DNA of 64,000 bases from Flavobacterium psychrolimnae (GCF_003312425.1 NZ_QNUX01000016.1:1-64000); one strand, 5' to 3'. Positions 1 to 8,784 are shown, counted from the stretch's first letter. Notes: generated from the letters alone by a model not told the origin. Numbers and translations are program-made.

Positions 1-56
1 ACTTCTTCTACACAGCGAAGTTTAAATTCATAATTGTATTTGACTTTTCTTTCCAT
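1..56 (-). CDS. IS3-family transposase OrfA, N-terminal fragment
   Basis: An ATG at 56-54 opens a reading frame that stays open to the window edge and encodes MERKVKYNYEFKLRCVEE, which I recognise as the beginning of the helix-turn-helix OrfA protein of Flavobacterial IS3-type elements. Only 18 codons are visible, so intactness, the OrfB integrase and any programmed frameshift cannot be judged. It would bind the terminal repeats during transposition. The frame starts about 43 bp inside the terminal repeat, the normal arrangement for this family. Confidence 0.75.
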   Translation of the reverse strand, partial: MERKVKYNYEFKLRCVEE

Positions 57-99
57 AAAAATACCCCCAAATAGTGTCTAACTTTTTGGGGGCAGTTCA
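1..99 (-). mobile_element. Left end of an IS3-family insertion sequence (partial)
   Basis: Read on the minus strand the element starts at about 99 with TGAACTGCCCCCAAAAAG, a terminal sequence of the type seen at IS3-family ends in Flavobacteria, and runs into a transposase start codon at 56 before leaving the window. The terminus carries a run of G/C that stands out from the AT-rich surroundings. The rest of the element, its other inverted repeat and the target duplication are outside the window, so the exact boundary (98-100) is inferred. It lies about 40 bp beyond the stop codon of the outer-membrane protein gene at 139-2889. Confidence 0.8.
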
Positions 100-138
100 A
101 GATGCAAAATCCCCTTTTTTTGTCTCCCAAACTTCCTC

Positions 139-2889
139 TTATAAATTGTACTTTACAATAAAGGTTACAAATCTAGGCAGGATAATATTCTCATTGGCGT
201 TAAAACCATTTACACTAAAGGAGTTATTCAATCTAGATCTTGTATTTAATAAATTATTTGCCTGAATTCGGTATTCAAATTTGGCGTCTTTTTTAATGTA
301 ATTCAAACTAGCCGTCATGATTTTAAAATCATTGGCAAGACCAGTCGATTCATTTTTAAAACGGTTAAAGGCATAATCCCAATTGATATTCAAACCATTT
401 AGGAAATAGTAATTCAGTTTTACAGTAGGTGTTTGAGTAGTAAATCGATTGGCTGCTTGCTCCGAAAAATTGATGCGATATCCTAAATCTACATTGGGAT
501 ATTTTTTGAACTGAGTTGCAAAAGCCAAGTTATATCCATGATTTACATTTTCTATCCCTTGAATAAATTCCTGCGTAGCTCCATTAGTAACTCTTCTGTT
601 CAAAACAAAATTCCTACTCCAACTTGCATTGATTCCTGCAGTTAGTTTATAATACTTTTGAAAGCTTTTCGAGTAAAACACATTCCCATTTAGACTTTCA
701 TTTTCAGCATCTAAATTCAAACGATCCGATGTTGAGTAAATACTTTGGAACAAAATTCCATTTACCACAGGATTTTTTGTAGTTGTGTATCCTATACCTC
801 CAAAAATCGTAGTAAAATTATACAAATTGTATTTTGAGTAATTCAGCCTATGACTAGTTACAAGTGAGTTTTCCAATTGTGAATTTCCACGTGCTATGCT
901 ATTAAAATTCGTAAAAACATACCCTTCGACTAGCGCATTTATATCATTAAAACCATTTCTCACGTTGAAGTTATACGTCAAATTTTCCGATTTTTTCAAA
1001 TCCCATCGCGCAAACATATCCGGTAAGAGTCTTGTAAAATTAAGTTTGAAAGGATTACCAAATTGCTCATTGGTGGTATTGTACTGATGAACAGAGAAAC
1101 CCGGATTAAATGTAAACTTGCCTACAATAAATTTATAATGCAATCCCAAAAATGCATCATTAAAACGGTATCTTACATCATTATTATATACCGCTTGCTC
1201 AACAGGATTAACCGTTTGGTCTTGTAAGATTTGTAAAATACTCGAATTATACGACTGAAAAGCGTTCGTATTTCCTGCAGTTACATTTAATATACTTTTA
1301 TTAGAAATTTGGTAAAAGTAATCGATTTTTGCATCCAGCTTATTGGTTTTTACAAATCTAGATTGTTCGATATTCAATGTGTTTTCATTGACAAAAACCG
1401 CACTTGGATCATTTGGATTTTGTGAAGTAGCGTTTTGATACGGATTGACAGAAAGTTGCGGATTGTAAAATGGGTCTTCGTCTTCGTATTGATGTTGCAT
1501 TTCTAGTACCCAAGTAGACTTTGGATTTTGTGTATAAAACAAATTTAAACTCTGGTTGAATGAAGCTGGTGCTTGCTTTTGAAAAGCAATAACCGTATTT
1601 GAATTAGAGACCATTGAACCATTGTTCATTGTACTAAAATTAGTTTGGCTGTTGTCTACATCTTGTTGATCATTTTTTCTAAAAAACGCATCATAATCCA
1701 ATTGAAAATTATCATTGGCTTTGTACTTAGAACCAAATTTTGCAATAAAGGCATTGTTTTTAGAATCCGTTTTATTTTTTCTATTTTCTAAGGTCGCAAT
1801 ATTTGTGGTATTGGGTTCAAAAATCCCTCTTTCTGAATTGGTAATAGACTGGTTGAAGGTAGATGAGTAAGCCGCAAAACCAGATAGCGTCCATTTTTTT
1901 GAAACCGAATGATTCAAATTGAGCGCACCAAATTTATCACTTGCTTTGGCCACATTATCGCCGCCAGACAAACCAAAAAAGTTTCGATTAAGCGAAAGTG
2001 TTGTACCATTGCGACCAATAGTATTTCGGGCTCCACCTGTAATTCTGAAAAAATCTGCAGAAGTCAAAGATACCTCACCAATATTATTCAAATTAACGAT
2101 AGAGTTGATACTGGTTTTTGGAGAGTAATAAAATATTTTTGGATTAAAAATATAGCCTTTGTCATTTGCTAAACCAGCACTTACATCACCAAACCAAAAT
2201 TTATCTTTTCCTTTTTTTAATTTGATATTAATCGCAATATCATCGTTGTTGTTTTCGAGGCCTTTCATTTGCGACACTTCGTTGAAATTTCGCAGCACTT
2301 GCACTTTATCAACAGCATCAGAAGGAATGTTTTTTGATCCCAATTTAGTATCTCCTTCCATAAAGGGCTTTCCATTTACAAATAGTTTTGCTACTTTTTT
2401 TCCCTCTACTTGCACCTGACCATCAGCCATTACTTCAAATCCAGGCAGTTTTTTAAACACATCTTCTAGCTTACGCTCTTCACCTGTTTTGAACGAATCC
2501 GTATTATAAACAATAGTATCTCCTTTTATAGACACTGGCATTTCGCGTACAATCTCGACTCCATCAAGCTCGATCCCGCCGCTTTCCATGGTGATGTTTT
2601 CCACCATATTCTCGGCTAGCGTTGTCACGTTAACTTCTTTATTTTGCATACCCAAATAACTCAGTTTAATTACATAAGCCGTATTGGGTTTAAGGTTCAA
2701 CATAAACTTTCCTTTATCAGTCGTTATGGCATAGGCATCCATAGCTTTAGTAGTTTGATTAACCGCCATAACATTTGCCATTTCTAAAGGCAGCTTTCCT
2801 TTGTCTTGAACCACTCCTTCCAAACGGATATTTTGAGCATAGGAAATAGAAACCACCACAAGGGCGATCATTACTAGAATTTTTCTCAT
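139..2889 (-). CDS. Outer-membrane beta-barrel protein with CarboxypepD_reg-like N-domain
   Basis: This 916-residue protein has a signal peptide (residues 1-18, ending SYAQ), a carboxypeptidase-regulatory-like beta-sandwich (about 20-105), a plug-like region (about 110-235, with LEDVFKKLPGFEV) and a long C-terminal barrel rich in aromatic, alternating strands. It resembles the TonB-receptor-like outer_membrane_beta-barrel_3 family rather than a full SusC, and I see no clear TonB box. It probably sits in the outer membrane; its ligand is unknown. The GLPGLI gene lies 26 bp upstream on the same strand, a pairing that recurs in Flavobacteria and suggests a joint function. The 3' end is intact, finishing IVKYNL, although an insertion sequence begins about 40 bp downstream and no terminator hairpin is visible between them. 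Confidence 0.88.
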   Translation of the reverse strand: MRKILVMIALVVVSISYAQNIRLEGVVQDKGKLPLEMANVMAVNQTTKAMDAYAITTDKGKFMLNLKPNTAYVIKLSYLGMQNKEVNVTTLAENMVENITMESGGIELDGVEIVREMPVSIKGDTIVYNTDSFKTGEERKLEDVFKKLPGFEVMADGQVQVEGKKVAKLFVNGKPFMEGDTKLGSKNIPSDAVDKVQVLRNFNEVSQMKGLENNNDDIAINIKLKKGKDKFWFGDVSAGLANDKGYIFNPKIFYYSPKTSINSIVNLNNIGEVSLTSADFFRITGGARNTIGRNGTTLSLNRNFFGLSGGDNVAKASDKFGALNLNHSVSKKWTLSGFAAYSSTFNQSITNSERGIFEPNTTNIATLENRKNKTDSKNNAFIAKFGSKYKANDNFQLDYDAFFRKNDQQDVDNSQTNFSTMNNGSMVSNSNTVIAFQKQAPASFNQSLNLFYTQNPKSTWVLEMQHQYEDEDPFYNPQLSVNPYQNATSQNPNDPSAVFVNENTLNIEQSRFVKTNKLDAKIDYFYQISNKSILNVTAGNTNAFQSYNSSILQILQDQTVNPVEQAVYNNDVRYRFNDAFLGLHYKFIVGKFTFNPGFSVHQYNTTNEQFGNPFKLNFTRLLPDMFARWDLKKSENLTYNFNVRNGFNDINALVEGYVFTNFNSIARGNSQLENSLVTSHRLNYSKYNLYNFTTIFGGIGYTTTKNPVVNGILFQSIYSTSDRLNLDAENESLNGNVFYSKSFQKYYKLTAGINASWSRNFVLNRRVTNGATQEFIQGIENVNHGYNLAFATQFKKYPNVDLGYRINFSEQAANRFTTQTPTVKLNYYFLNGLNINWDYAFNRFKNESTGLANDFKIMTASLNYIKKDAKFEYRIQANNLLNTRSRLNNSFSVNGFNANENIILPRFVTFIVKYNL

Positions 2890-2915
2890 TTTAATTGGGT
2901 GTATAACTACAGGTA

Positions 2916-3812
2916 TTAATTTCCAAAACGAATTTGCATGCCGCCATTTCCGCCGCGACCTTGATTCATCTCTCTGAATTCCTCCATTTTTTTCATTACG
3001 GCTTCGTCATACTCTTTTTGAGAAACTACTTTTCCTTTGGTTACGGCTTTAATTTCTACTTTATCTTTCGGGTTAAGTACGATTTTAGAGCATAAAATGG
3101 TTGTTCTGCCATCATTAACTTCCAAAATTAATCCGGGTAAACCCCAATATCCTTCTGGACCTTGGCTCACTGGTATTTCTGGGGTATACCATGCCGTAAT
3201 GATTATTTCTTTAGGCACTTCAACCGCATCTAAAAAATTTGTTTTTTTATCATCCGCTGGTTTTGCACCTTCTTTTTTATCTGCATCCTCTTTTCGCGGC
3301 CTCATGTTTCTAAAATCAGTTACGCTAGGTTTTTTTACAGCCGTGGCTTTATAACACGTATATCCTCCAATTACTCTTGTTTCAGCTTCCATTTTCCAGG
3401 CTATACTCGTAAGCGAATCTTTGACCAAGAATTCTTTTCCCATAAACTCTTTGTCGTTACTGTACTGTTTGTCTTTTACGTCTTTATAAAAGGTTCCACC
3501 GCCACCAGCAAAGCTTGACATCATTCGGAATCCACCGCCACCTTGTGTTGACGCTTCTAACTTTTCTTCTTCCTTATAAATAGAGGCCGTTTTATTGAAG
3601 TTGAGGATAAATGTTTTTTCGAACATTTTCTTCATATTTTCCTCAATCCTCTTCTGCATATCTGGAGTCATATTTTTGTTTCCCTCCATTCGGGATTTAA
3701 AATCGGAAGTGCTGGTTCTTGATTCATACACCGCCATTCCTTGAAATTCCTGAGCTTGAAGTCCCATAAATGATACCACTGCTAATACTAATGTGAAAAT
3801 TACTTTATACAT
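2916..3812 (-). CDS. GLPGLI family protein
   Basis: The 298-residue product has a signal peptide (1-20, ending GLQA/QE) and carries the defining motif YWGLPGLILEVNDG (about 223-236) of the GLPGLI family, which is known only by sequence. A glycine-rich, methionine-rich patch lies near residues 90-107 and a lysine/aspartate-rich linker near 172-190; the C-terminus is rich in glycine and asparagine. It is likely periplasmic or on the cell surface. It is the first gene of a two-gene unit with the beta-barrel protein 26 bp downstream, so the two probably act together. No enzyme motif is recognisable and I do not propose a biochemical function. Confidence 0.9.
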   Translation of the reverse strand: MYKVIFTLVLAVVSFMGLQAQEFQGMAVYESRTSTSDFKSRMEGNKNMTPDMQKRIEENMKKMFEKTFILNFNKTASIYKEEEKLEASTQGGGGFRMMSSFAGGGGTFYKDVKDKQYSNDKEFMGKEFLVKDSLTSIAWKMEAETRVIGGYTCYKATAVKKPSVTDFRNMRPRKEDADKKEGAKPADDKKTNFLDAVEVPKEIIITAWYTPEIPVSQGPEGYWGLPGLILEVNDGRTTILCSKIVLNPKDKVEIKAVTKGKVVSQKEYDEAVMKKMEEFREMNQGRGGNGGMQIRFGN

Positions 3813-3926
3813 ACTATTGGATTTTGATAAATAAGAGTGAAAAATACTATTTTTGTTACAAGTATTCTGTTAAAATAATAATAAGACAATCAAAATTGTA
3901 TAAGGTTTAATTGTAATTTCGCTTTC

Positions 3927-4718
3927 ATGAAAAAAGTAATGCTATTACTATTTATCGGTTCATTTTCAATGGTGATTGCTCAGAACCTAAAGCCAACTGC
4001 TGTTAGAATGGATTCCATCCGTTTTGACGGCGATCAATTTCTGGGATATGATCCTTTTGGTTTTTATTATACCATAAAAAACAATGTCTTTTCTAAAGTT
4101 GGAGCCTTTGATACAATAGAATACAAGAATATTTCTTTGGGTAAAATCACCAAAGTAGACCTGCAAAACCCACTTAAAATCGTTTTGTTTTACGAAAATT
4201 TCAATACAGTTGTCATCCTGGATAATCAATTGAATGAAACTCAAAAAATCAATTTTTCAGAAAATGTGATTCCTATTGTCGCTTCAGCAGTTGGAATTGC
4301 TTCTCAAAATCAGCTTTGGATTTATAACAGTATGAATCAGCAACTGGGATTATATGATTATTTGAACACTATTTACAAGACTATTTCAGTTCCTTTTACG
4401 GAAAGTATTAAGAATTATTTTTCAGATTTTAATACATTTCATTGGATTGATAACAAAAACAATTGGTATGCCTGTGATATTTTTGGAAGAATTACTAACA
4501 ACGGAAAAATCCCTGATTTTGAATCGATTGAAATTATAAATAAAAACCAGTTTATCTATTCTGCAAATGGGATTTTAATTTTTCAGGATTTGGAAAAAGA
4601 CCAAAAAACGGAGATTAAAATTGCAGAAAAAAGCTTTAAAAAATTCTATTACAAAGACCAAATTTTATCTATTTTTACATCCACAGGAATTACAAATTAT
4701 AAAATCACAATACCGTAA
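3927..4718 (+). CDS. Secreted beta-rich protein of unknown function
   Basis: The 263-residue protein begins with a signal peptide (1-19, ending MVIAQ) and continues as short hydrophobic strands separated by turns with many Asn, Asp and Gly residues, resembling a small beta-propeller or WD-like repeat protein. I recognise no catalytic motif or named family. Its TAA stop shares one base with the ATG of the deoxynucleoside kinase gene, so the two are co-translated, although a secreted protein and a cytosolic kinase have no obvious common job. The pair is divergent from the GLPGLI gene; a weak promoter-like TAATTTCG lies at 3914-3921, only a few bases before the ATG. Confidence 0.7.
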   Translation: MKKVMLLLFIGSFSMVIAQNLKPTAVRMDSIRFDGDQFLGYDPFGFYYTIKNNVFSKVGAFDTIEYKNISLGKITKVDLQNPLKIVLFYENFNTVVILDNQLNETQKINFSENVIPIVASAVGIASQNQLWIYNSMNQQLGLYDYLNTIYKTISVPFTESIKNYFSDFNTFHWIDNKNNWYACDIFGRITNNGKIPDFESIEIINKNQFIYSANGILIFQDLEKDQKTEIKIAEKSFKKFYYKDQILSIFTSTGITNYKITIP

Positions 4719-5332
4719 TGCACATAGCAATAGCAGGAAATATAGGCTCTGGAAAAACAACTTTAACGCGCTTATTGGCGAAACAGTTTAAGTGGGAACC
4801 ACATTTTGAAGATGTAGTTGATAATCCTTATTTGGATGATTTTTACCATCAAATGGAACGTTGGTCGTTTAATTTACAAATTTATTTCTTGAATAGCCGT
4901 TTCCGTCAGGTAATGCAAATTCGCGAAAGCGGTAAAAAAATCATTCAGGACCGAACTATTTATGAAGATGCACATATTTTTGCTCCTAATTTATATGCAA
5001 TGGGCTTAATGACCAATCGGGATTTCCAGAATTACTCTTCTCTTTTTGAATTGATGGAATCTACAGTTAAAGCACCTGATTTATTGATTTATTTAAGAAG
5101 TTCAATCCCTAATTTAGTGGGACAAATACACAAGCGTGGTCGCGAATACGAAAACTCTATTTCTATTGACTATTTGAGTCGCTTAAACGAACGCTATGAA
5201 GGCTGGATTCAAACGTATGACAAAGGAAAATTATTAATTATAGATGTAGACAACATAAATTTTGTTGACAATCCTGAAGATTTAGGGAATATTTTCAACC
5301 GTATCGATGCCGAATTGAACGGGTTGTTTTAG
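4718..5332 (+). CDS. Deoxynucleoside kinase
   Basis: The 204-residue protein belongs to the dNK/dGK/dCK family, which phosphorylates salvaged deoxynucleosides with ATP in the cytosol. Visible motifs are the P-loop GNIGSGKTT (residues 7-15), the substrate-pocket segment around MERWSFNLQIYF (47-58), the DRT motif in QDRTIYEDAHIFA (the DRS equivalent) and the LID arginines near GREYENSI. The length is typical of bacterial members. Sequence alone does not settle whether deoxyadenosine, deoxyguanosine or deoxycytidine is preferred. The start overlaps the preceding stop by one base, and a strong terminator follows at 5388-5415. Confidence 0.92.
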   Translation: MHIAIAGNIGSGKTTLTRLLAKQFKWEPHFEDVVDNPYLDDFYHQMERWSFNLQIYFLNSRFRQVMQIRESGKKIIQDRTIYEDAHIFAPNLYAMGLMTNRDFQNYSSLFELMESTVKAPDLLIYLRSSIPNLVGQIHKRGREYENSISIDYLSRLNERYEGWIQTYDKGKLLIIDVDNINFVDNPEDLGNIFNRIDAELNGLF

Positions 5333-5333
5333 A

Positions 5334-5370
5334 ATCCTCTCCCCAACCCTCTCCGAAGGAAAGGGTGCAA
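5334..5370 (+). repeat. GC-rich short element with small hairpin
   Basis: Directly after the kinase stop codon is a C-rich stretch, CCTCTCCCCAACCCTCTCC, followed by GAAGGAAAGGG, so CCCTCTCC can pair with GGAAAGGG. Its composition differs sharply from the surrounding AT-rich DNA and it looks like the short CCTCTCC-type interspersed elements found in many bacterial genomes. Only one copy lies in this window. Confidence 0.45.
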
Positions 5371-5387
5371 AAACTAAATAAAAACAA

Positions 5388-5415
5388 AAATGCCTCGCAA
5401 TTGCGAGGTATTTTT
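5388..5415 (+). terminator. Rho-independent terminator after the deoxynucleoside kinase
   Basis: The 16-base perfect palindrome CCTCGCAATTGCGAGG (5393-5408) is flanked by an A-run before and TATTTTTG after, so it can work on either strand. Its sequence is almost the same as the hairpin at 6222-6251 on the other side of the toxin-antitoxin genes. Confidence 0.85.
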
Positions 5416-5488
5416 GTTTAAAAAGATTTCCAAAAATCTACATCTGTTTTACAACTCAATAAATGTAAATTAAAAATAAAAATTATTT

Positions 5489-5503
5489 TTCCCAAATAGG
5501 GAA
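5489..5503. promoter_or_regulatory. Candidate HigA operator
   Basis: TTCCC-AAATA-GGGAA is an inverted repeat with 5-base arms placed just upstream of the -7 promoter element at 5512. HigA-type antitoxins usually repress their own promoter through such sites; the assignment here is inference from position. Confidence 0.5.
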
Positions 5504-5511
5504 TTTTCAAC

Positions 5512-5519
5512 TATCTTTG
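5512..5519 (+). promoter_or_regulatory. Promoter -7 element of higBA
   Basis: TATCTTTG matches the Bacteroidetes -7 consensus TAnnTTTG and lies 16 bp before the higB start codon. There is no clear -33 TTG; that region is occupied by the inverted repeat at 5489-5503. Confidence 0.6.
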
Positions 5520-5535
5520 ACATAGAAAATAAAGC

Positions 5536-5832
5536 ATGAGAATAATCGCTAAAAGAACCTTACAAAATTTTTGGGAGCAATATCCAAACTCAAAACAGCA
5601 ATTATTAGCTTGGTATCAGGTTTTTGACAAAAAAATATTTGAGAATTCCAATACGATAAAATCCATTTTTGGTTCAGCGGATTTTATTGGAAGTAATAAA
5701 GTCGTATTCAATATTTGTGGAAATCATTACCGATTAATCGTGAAAATTAATTATGTAACACAAATTGTCTATATTTTATTTATTGGAACGCATTCTGAAT
5801 ATGACAATTTGAAAGACATTAAAAACTTGTAA
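5536..5832 (+). CDS. higB: HigB-family type II toxin (mRNA interferase)
   Basis: The 98-residue protein matches the HigB toxin family (RelE-like fold), which cleaves mRNA on the ribosome. Visible features are an N-terminal helix with FWEQYP (about 12-17), the strand KVVFNICGNHYRLIVKINY (about 54-72) and the conserved C-terminal FIGTHSEYDNL (about 81-91), whose His and Tyr are typical of the family. It lies 2 bp upstream of the antitoxin gene, with the toxin first, the usual HigBA order. The length is normal and there are no disruptions, so the module is probably functional. Expression is likely controlled by HigA at the inverted repeat upstream. Confidence 0.9.
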   Translation: MRIIAKRTLQNFWEQYPNSKQQLLAWYQVFDKKIFENSNTIKSIFGSADFIGSNKVVFNICGNHYRLIVKINYVTQIVYILFIGTHSEYDNLKDIKNL

Positions 5833-5834
5833 AA

Positions 5835-6203
5835 ATGGAAATAAATCCTATAAAAACAGAAAAAGATTATGATTTAGCTTTAGAAAGAATAAACATTCTT
5901 TTTGATGCTAAACCAAATACAAAAGAAGGGGATGAACTAGATATCCTAGTCACTCTTGTAGAAAAATATGAACAAATACATTATCCTATTCCAGAGCCAG
6001 ATCCAATTGAAGCGATTAAGTTCATGATGGAACAAAACGGACTTACAGCTGCTGATTTAGGAGTGATTTTAAACAGTCGCTCTAGAGTAACTGAAATTTT
6101 CAAACGTAAAAGAGCTTTAACAATTAAACAAATTAGAGTTTTAACAGAAACACTTCATATTCCAGCTTCAACTTTAATCAGAGAATATGCATTAGAACAA
6201 TAA
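5835..6203 (+). CDS. higA: HigA-family antitoxin, XRE-type helix-turn-helix
   Basis: The 122-residue protein has an N-terminal acidic region (1-58, with PEPDPIEA at the hinge) and a C-terminal XRE-type helix-turn-helix (about 70-92, LTAADLGVILNSRSRVTEIF). This is the layout of HigA antitoxins encoded after HigB. It should neutralise the toxin and repress the operon. The start is 2 bp after the higB stop, implying translational coupling. A bidirectional terminator follows 19 bp downstream. Confidence 0.9.
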   Translation: MEINPIKTEKDYDLALERINILFDAKPNTKEGDELDILVTLVEKYEQIHYPIPEPDPIEAIKFMMEQNGLTAADLGVILNSRSRVTEIFKRKRALTIKQIRVLTETLHIPASTLIREYALEQ

Positions 6204-6221
6204 TTTTTTAATTTTAAACAA

Positions 6222-6251
6222 AAAATGCCTCACAGTTGCGAGGCATTTTTA
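6222..6251. terminator. Bidirectional terminator between higA and hppA
   Basis: AAAAATGCCTC (6222-6232) pairs with GAGGCATTTTT (6241-6251) around an 8-base loop. A-tract and T-tract flanks let it stop both the higBA transcript and the converging hppA transcript, which ends at 6271. Confidence 0.85.
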
Positions 6252-6270
6252 ATTTATGATAATTAGTTGA

Positions 6271-8730
6271 TTATTTCAAAGAATCAATCTTAGCCTGAAC
6301 TTCCGCATCAGTTCCTTCAAAATTTTGGATGTCTTCTTTCCCGTTTATGGTTGTTTTGATTGTAGCTTTTACTTTTCCATCCACATTTGTTTTTTCGATA
6401 GAAACTTCTTTAGACATCATATGATTTGGCATTACTGCTGCATTCATAAATTTACACGTTTTACTTTCGCATCCTTTTGCCATACACTCTTCTTTTGACA
6501 TTGAAGCACACATTTCAGAATTAGTACAGCACGTAGCGGTACCAGAAATTGTATGACTTCCGTTTCCTAGAATTGGGGCAATTACCAAACCTATCAAACA
6601 CGTCAATTTAATTAAAATATTCATGGATGGTCCGGAAGTATCTTTGAAAGGATCTCCAACAGTATCTCCGGTAACCGCCGCTTTATGCGCATCAGAACCT
6701 TTATATGTCATTTCACCATTAATCAGAACACCTGCTTCAAAAGATTTTTTGGCATTGTCCCAAGCACCGCCAGCATTGTTTTGGAAAACAGCCCAAAGTA
6801 CACCCGAAACGGTAACTCCAGCCATGTAACCTCCTAGCATTTCTGCTATTAATTGGTTGTTATCCGCGTACACTATTTTGCCTAAAAGAACAATCGCTAT
6901 TGGGAAACCAATAGTCAAAATTCCTGGTAACATCATTTCGCGCAAAGCGGCTTTTGTAGAAATATCGACACATTTTGCGTACTCCGGTTTTCCAGTTCCT
7001 TCCATAATCCCTGGAATTTCTCGGAACTGGCGACGCACTTCATACACCATGTCCATCGCAGCTTTACCAACAGAATTCATGGCCAAAGCTGAGAAAACTA
7101 CCGGTATCATTCCGCCCACAAATAACATCGCTAAAACTGGGGCTTTGAAAATATTAATTCCGTCAATTCCCGTAAACGTTACATACGCAGCGAATAAAGC
7201 CAGTGATGTTAGTGCTGCCGAAGCGATGGCAAAACCTTTTCCTGTTGCTGCAGTGGTATTCCCTACTGAATCTAAAATATCAGTTCGGGTACGAACTTCT
7301 TTAGGTAATTCGCTCATTTCAGCAATTCCTCCGGCGTTATCCGAAATTGGTCCAAAAGCATCGATTGCCAATTGCATTGCCGTTGTAGCCATCATCGCCG
7401 AAGCTGCCAAAGCCACACCATAAAATCCTGCTAATGCGTAGGAAGTCCAAATCGCTGCTGCAAATAAAAGTACCGTTGGAAACGTAGAAATCATTCCGGT
7501 TGCCAAACCTGCAATTACGTTTGTTCCTGCTCCGGTTGATGATTTTTGTACAATTGCCATAACGGGTTTTGTCCCCAAGCCGGTGTAATATTCAGTTACT
7601 GACGAAATGAGTCCACCTACTGCTAGACCTACAATCGTAGCATAAAAAACGCGCATTGATGAAATTTCTTTAGTTCCTTCGCCAAAGAAATCCATTTTCA
7701 TGGTTTCCGGCAACATGTATTGTACTAAAAAATAACAGGCAATAAGAGTTAATCCTATTGAAAGCCAGTTACCCCTATTCAAAGCGCTTTGAACTTGCGC
7801 TTCTTTTGCATGATCATCTGTAATTTTCACAACCATCGTTCCGATAATCGAAAATAAAATCCCAAAACCGGCGATTGCCATTGGTAATAAAATAGGTCCA
7901 ATTCCGCCAAAAGCATCTTGAATATTTCCACCCATATCTTTGATCACATAATTACCAAGAACCATCGCTGCTAAAACGGTTGCAACATAAGAACCAAATA
8001 AATCGGCTCCCATTCCGGCAACATCTCCCACATTATCACCAACATTATCCGCAATTGTAGCAGGATTACGAGGATCATCCTCAGGAATTCCTGCTTCTAT
8101 TTTTCCAACTAAATCAGCACCTACATCGGCAGCTTTGGTATAAATCCCACCTCCAACTCTTGCAAACAAAGCAATCGATTCCGCACCAAGAGAAAACCCG
8201 GCTAATGTTTCCAATACAATAGTCATATCTTCTGTTGAAGTCCAAACTCCATTCATAAAAAATTGGAAGAAGAAAATAAAGAAAGTGGTCAATCCTAGAA
8301 CTGCTAAACCTGCTACTCCTAATCCCATTACAGTTCCACCGCCAAAAGAAACTTTTAAGGCTTGCGGCAAACTCGTACGTGCAGCCTGCGTGGTTCTAAC
8401 ATTAGTTTTTGTTGCTATTTTCATTCCCATATTCCCCGCTAAAGCCGAGAAAAAAGCACCAAAAATAAAAGCAACTACTATTAATATGTGTGTCGTAGGA
8501 ACGATAAATGAAATTCCGGCTAAAACAACACTTGCTCCAATGACAAAGAAAGTCAATAACCTATATTCTGCTTTTAGGAAAGCCAAAGCACCTTCGTAAA
8601 TGTAATCCGAAATCTCTTTCATCTTACCGTCACCGGGATCTTGTTTTAAAACCCATGCTCGCTTCGTAAACATAAATGCCAGTCCAATAAATGCCATGGC
8701 TATTGGCAAATAAATCATTATTGTATTCAT
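6271..8730 (-). CDS. hppA: Membrane-bound ion-translocating pyrophosphatase with Cys-rich tail
   Basis: This 819-residue protein is a multi-span membrane pyrophosphatase that couples PPi hydrolysis to Na+ and/or H+ export across the inner membrane. The catalytic loops are visible: [21 protein letters not shown] (about 200-220) and [18 protein letters not shown] (about 228-245). The signature [10 protein letters not shown] (about 489-498), with Ala where K+-independent enzymes carry Lys, puts it in the K+-dependent group, which includes the Na+ pumps. The pump core ends near residue 722; a 97-residue soluble tail follows with seven cysteines (CC, C, C, C, C) in its first 37 residues and a beta-rich end. 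Family members usually end soon after the last helix, so the tail is an addition. A terminator at 8785-8820 separates it from ppa. Confidence 0.95.
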   Translation of the reverse strand: MNTIMIYLPIAMAFIGLAFMFTKRAWVLKQDPGDGKMKEISDYIYEGALAFLKAEYRLLTFFVIGASVVLAGISFIVPTTHILIVVAFIFGAFFSALAGNMGMKIATKTNVRTTQAARTSLPQALKVSFGGGTVMGLGVAGLAVLGLTTFFIFFFQFFMNGVWTSTEDMTIVLETLAGFSLGAESIALFARVGGGIYTKAADVGADLVGKIEAGIPEDDPRNPATIADNVGDNVGDVAGMGADLFGSYVATVLAAMVLGNYVIKDMGGNIQDAFGGIGPILLPMAIAGFGILFSIIGTMVVKITDDHAKEAQVQSALNRGNWLSIGLTLIACYFLVQYMLPETMKMDFFGEGTKEISSMRVFYATIVGLAVGGLISSVTEYYTGLGTKPVMAIVQKSSTGAGTNVIAGLATGMISTFPTVLLFAAAIWTSYALAGFYGVALAASAMMATTAMQLAIDAFGPISDNAGGIAEMSELPKEVRTRTDILDSVGNTTAATGKGFAIASAALTSLALFAAYVTFTGIDGINIFKAPVLAMLFVGGMIPVVFSALAMNSVGKAAMDMVYEVRRQFREIPGIMEGTGKPEYAKCVDISTKAALREMMLPGILTIGFPIAIVLLGKIVYADNNQLIAEMLGGYMAGVTVSGVLWAVFQNNAGGAWDNAKKSFEAGVLINGEMTYKGSDAHKAAVTGDTVGDPFKDTSGPSMNILIKLTCLIGLVIAPILGNGSHTISGTATCCTNSEMCASMSKEECMAKGCESKTCKFMNAAVMPNHMMSKEVSIEKTNVDGKVKATIKTTINGKEDIQNFEGTDAEVQAKIDSLK

Positions 8731-8784
8731 AATTTTGGTTTGGTTTTTGGTTAATATTAATAGTGTAACGAAACGAATTTAAAC

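Noticed and set aside
3037..3354. 105-codon plus-strand frame opposite the GLPGLI gene
   Set aside because: Antisense shadow of a clear gene with a signal peptide and family motif; no promoter or domain.
6857..7423. 188-codon plus-strand open frame opposite hppA
   Set aside because: It lies wholly antisense to the well-supported pyrophosphatase, has no recognisable domain, and its composition reflects the complementary codons of that gene.
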